64,000 bases of DNA from Cyanobacteriota bacterium (GTDB taxonomy: Bacteria > Cyanobacteriota > Cyanobacteriia > CACIAM-69d). Position 1 is the first letter of the stretch. The number at the start of each line of letters is the position of its first letter. Where the stretch lies: the NCBI GenBank assembly GCA_022402445.1, contig JAKRSF010000004.1, positions 319,876 to 383,875 on the forward strand, in the 5' to 3' direction. A program made the position numbers and the translations under genes. Positions 62,524 through 64,000 of the stretch are shown here, one piece after another. The notes beneath the pieces are model-generated. The model searched no databases and was not told the DNA's origin. It saw only the letters and a list, made by a program, of their open reading frames with translations.

Positions 62524-62577
62524 CGGTCCTAACCCCATCTGGGGGCTGTTTTGGATCGTCAATATTGTCCTTGGTCG

Positions 62578-62958
62578 TTAATTCGCCGGACGAAAGTCGC
62601 GTCCGAAGGGGAACAACGCTAGGGCAATTAATTTGAAATGCTGCTGGGCGAAGGGCAGGCCAATGATGGTGATAGCGAGCAGCAGCCCATGGAGCAGGTG
62701 GGACAGGGCAATGGGCCAGCCAAAGAAGAAGATCCAAATGCCGTTAAAAATGAGACGCAACAGGCTGTCGGGCTGCTGATCAATGGGGGTCACTTCCCGG
62801 CCAAAGGGCACCATGGTGGCGACGCCGAGTTTGATGGATTGGACGCCGAACGGGATGCCGATGATCGTCAGGCACAGGCTGAGGCCGCCGATGATGTAGC
62901 CGAGGCCCGAGAGGAAGCCGCCGAACAGGAGCCAGATGATGTTACCGAGGAGGGTCAT
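62578..62958 (-). CDS. YccF-family inner membrane protein
   Basis: Small membrane protein of 126 residues made of two similar halves. Each carries a hydrophobic pair and the repeated motif: LTIIGIPFGVQSIKLGVATM VPFGRE-type in the first, ITIIGLPFAQQHFKLIALAL FPFGRD-type in the second. This internal duplication is diagnostic of YccF (DUF307). FFGWPIALSHLLHGLLLAIT is the central helix. Function is not known. It is 54 bp upstream of the nuclease-like gene on the same strand. Confidence 0.93.
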   Translation of the reverse strand: MTLLGNIIWLLFGGFLSGLGYIIGGLSLCLTIIGIPFGVQSIKLGVATMVPFGREVTPIDQQPDSLLRLIFNGIWIFFFGWPIALSHLLHGLLLAITIIGLPFAQQHFKLIALALFPFGRDFRPAN

Positions 62959-63070
62959 GGGATTTGATCCTAACTGGGTTTATGGGGGCGTTTTTGGGGA
63001 TGGTCCCGGTTTTGTTTGCCCCGCTTTCCATTGTGCCGGACCCGGTGGGGCCGATCGCGGCGGGATGCTT

Positions 63071-63550
63071 CTAGAATTCCCCACTGGAGGGGGCGCTGTC
63101 CGATGGGCTATGGGGGAGCGATCGCCGGTGGATCAGCAGATCTTCCACAATGCGCCCGCCGATGAGGTGTTCTTGAATGATGCGCTCGATCGCGTCCGGC
63201 GTCGCCCGTCGATACCAGACTCCATCGGGATAGATCAGCAAAATCGGCCCGTCCATGCACAGGCGCAAACAGTTCGCCTTGGTGCGGAAAATGTGGGGCA
63301 GGGTTTGATCTGGGGGTAGATCAGTCCCGTTAATCCCGCGATCGCCCGCTGACCCATCCAGCCCCAACTCCTTCAGCCGCCCCTTGAGGTAATCCCACGC
63401 CGCGATCGACACCTCCTTGGGGCAGCACTTCGGCTTGGTCTGATCCGCGCACAGAAACACATGGCGATCAATCCCATCAAGGCCCAGCGATCGCACCGCC
63501 GTCCCCATCGCCGCCGCCAGCACCTCGCCTTGATCCGCTCGCTCCACCAT
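63071..63550 (-). CDS. Thioredoxin-like [2Fe-2S] ferredoxin
   Basis: Thioredoxin-fold ferredoxin of 159 residues related to NuoE and to cyanobacterial (2Fe-2S) proteins. The ATG at 63550 follows GGAGG. Cluster ligands are in [18 protein letters not shown] and [40 protein letters not shown]-type sequence closes the fold. It may carry electrons to an unknown partner. The gene is divergent from groES, and its start lies only 38 bp from the K-box. Confidence 0.88.
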   Translation of the reverse strand: MVERADQGEVLAAAMGTAVRSLGLDGIDRHVFLCADQTKPKCCPKEVSIAAWDYLKGRLKELGLDGSAGDRGINGTDLPPDQTLPHIFRTKANCLRLCMDGPILLIYPDGVWYRRATPDAIERIIQEHLIGGRIVEDLLIHRRSLPHSPSDSAPSSGEF

Positions 63551-63587
63551 CACCAGCCACCCTCCAATCACGCCATCGGCCGCCCCA

Positions 63588-63603
63588 GTTCGGGAAACCG
63601 TAC
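63588..63603 (+). promoter_or_regulatory. K-box of groES
   Basis: GTTCGGGAAACCGTAC fits the published cyanobacterial K-box pattern GTTCGG-NNAN-CC-NN-AC at every fixed position. In cyanobacteria this element mediates light and heat response of groE in addition to CIRCE. It lies just upstream of the -35 hexamer. Confidence 0.75.
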
Positions 63604-63614
63604 AGACCGCGCAG

Positions 63615-63643
63615 TTGCCCAGGGCCAGGGACTCCAGTAAATT
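63615..63643 (+). promoter_or_regulatory. groES promoter
   Basis: TTGCCC (63615-63620) and TAAATT (63638-63643) are separated by 17 bp. The -10 hexamer abuts the first arm of CIRCE, which suits repression by HrcA. Confidence 0.65.
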
Positions 63644-63668
63644 AGCACTCGGATGACGAGAGTGCTAA
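63642..63668 (+). promoter_or_regulatory. CIRCE operator for HrcA
   Basis: TTAGCACTC (63642-63650), nine bases, and GAGTGCTAA (63660-63668) match the CIRCE consensus exactly. HrcA binds it to repress groESL until heat stress. Confidence 0.97.
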
Positions 63669-63718
63669 ACCACCTCCGAATCCAATAGCCCTTAGCTATC
63701 GTTTGGAGTAATTCTCGT

Positions 63719-64000
63719 ATGGCAGCCGTATCCTTGAGCGTCTCGACCGTGAAGCCCTTGGGCGATCGCGTGTTCGTGAAGATCAGCGCAAGTGAAGAGA
63801 AGACCGCCGGTGGCATCCTGCTGCCCGACACCGCCAAAGAAAAGCCCCAGGTGGGTGAAGTGGTGCAAGTGGGTGCCGGCAAGCGCAACGACGACGGTTC
63901 CTACACGGCCCCCGAAGTGAAAGTCGGCGATCGCGTGCTCTACTCCAAGTACGCCGGTACCGACATCAAGCTGGGCAACGAAGATTACGTCCTCCTGTCG
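63719..64000 (+). CDS. groES: Co-chaperonin GroES, 3' end cut by window edge
   Basis: 10 kDa lid of the GroEL chaperonin. Ninety-four codons are visible from the ATG at 63719, and about nine more are expected. [40 protein letters not shown] and [20 protein letters not shown] cover the mobile loop and barrel; [20 protein letters not shown] is the start of the C-terminal strand. GGAG lies upstream. CIRCE and a K-box control it. groEL presumably follows beyond the window. Confidence 0.97.
   Translation, partial: MAAVSLSVSTVKPLGDRVFVKISASEEKTAGGILLPDTAKEKPQVGEVVQVGAGKRNDDGSYTAPEVKVGDRVLYSKYAGTDIKLGNEDYVLLS

Overview
The window reads as chromosomal DNA of a high-GC cyanobacterium. The octamer GCGATCGC (HIP1) occurs throughout, inside genes and in terminator loops. 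Cyanobacterial marker genes are present: a PxcA-type envelope protein, a group-1 sigma factor with acidic and basic N-terminal segments, a PEP-CTERM protein, a GH57 glucan enzyme, and a groES promoter with both CIRCE and K-box. I cannot name the genus. No tRNA, rRNA, CRISPR array, insertion sequence or prophage was recognised.

Layout. 1-9968 is an iron/siderophore uptake block. A TonB-dependent receptor (cut by the left edge) and tonB are on the minus strand. Divergently, exbB, exbD, two FecCD-type permeases and a FecE-type ATPase are on the plus strand, and an MFS transporter converges on them. No periplasmic binding protein is visible. 10113-14055 holds two glycosyltransferases and an orphan oligopeptide-type ABC ATPase. 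14323-16262 is rpsB-tsf. 17582-19940 holds UDP-glucuronate decarboxylase and UDP-glucose dehydrogenase, which together convert UDP-glucose to UDP-xylose. 20057-26792 holds an orphan LivK-type lipoprotein, a papain-like protease with a very acidic tail, an orphan TolQ/ExbB homologue, a TPR protein, ruvA and a metallophosphatase. 28025-34573 holds a small membrane protein, sigA, aroE, a site-2 protease and a degenerate MBL-fold protein. 34786-40935 holds a GH57 enzyme, a MEKHLA protein, a methyltransferase, an MBL hydrolase, panD and a PEP-CTERM protein behind a structured leader. 41328-50578 holds an AddB-like ATPase, pxcA, rbgA, rsmD, a YegI-like kinase and a response regulator fused to a kinase module that lacks its phospho-acceptor histidine. 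50588-58995 holds a fatty-acid desaturase, purL, purF and mutS. 59211-64000 holds an SH3b/lysozyme pair, small secreted and nuclease-like proteins, YccF, a thioredoxin-like ferredoxin and the start of groES.

Between genes there are at least four families of short palindromic repeats. One supplies the last codon and stop of sigA. Another lies inside the 3' end of a membrane-protein gene and is read in two different frames. The observations I would look at first are: the structured leader before the PEP-CTERM gene (39987-40140), a short minus-strand transcription unit between sigA and aroE (30981-31154), the histidine-less sensor module (48798-50030), the TonB with a long C-terminal Pro-Ala tail, and the acidic-tailed protease. 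None of these proves a new system. Each is stated below with what would refute it.
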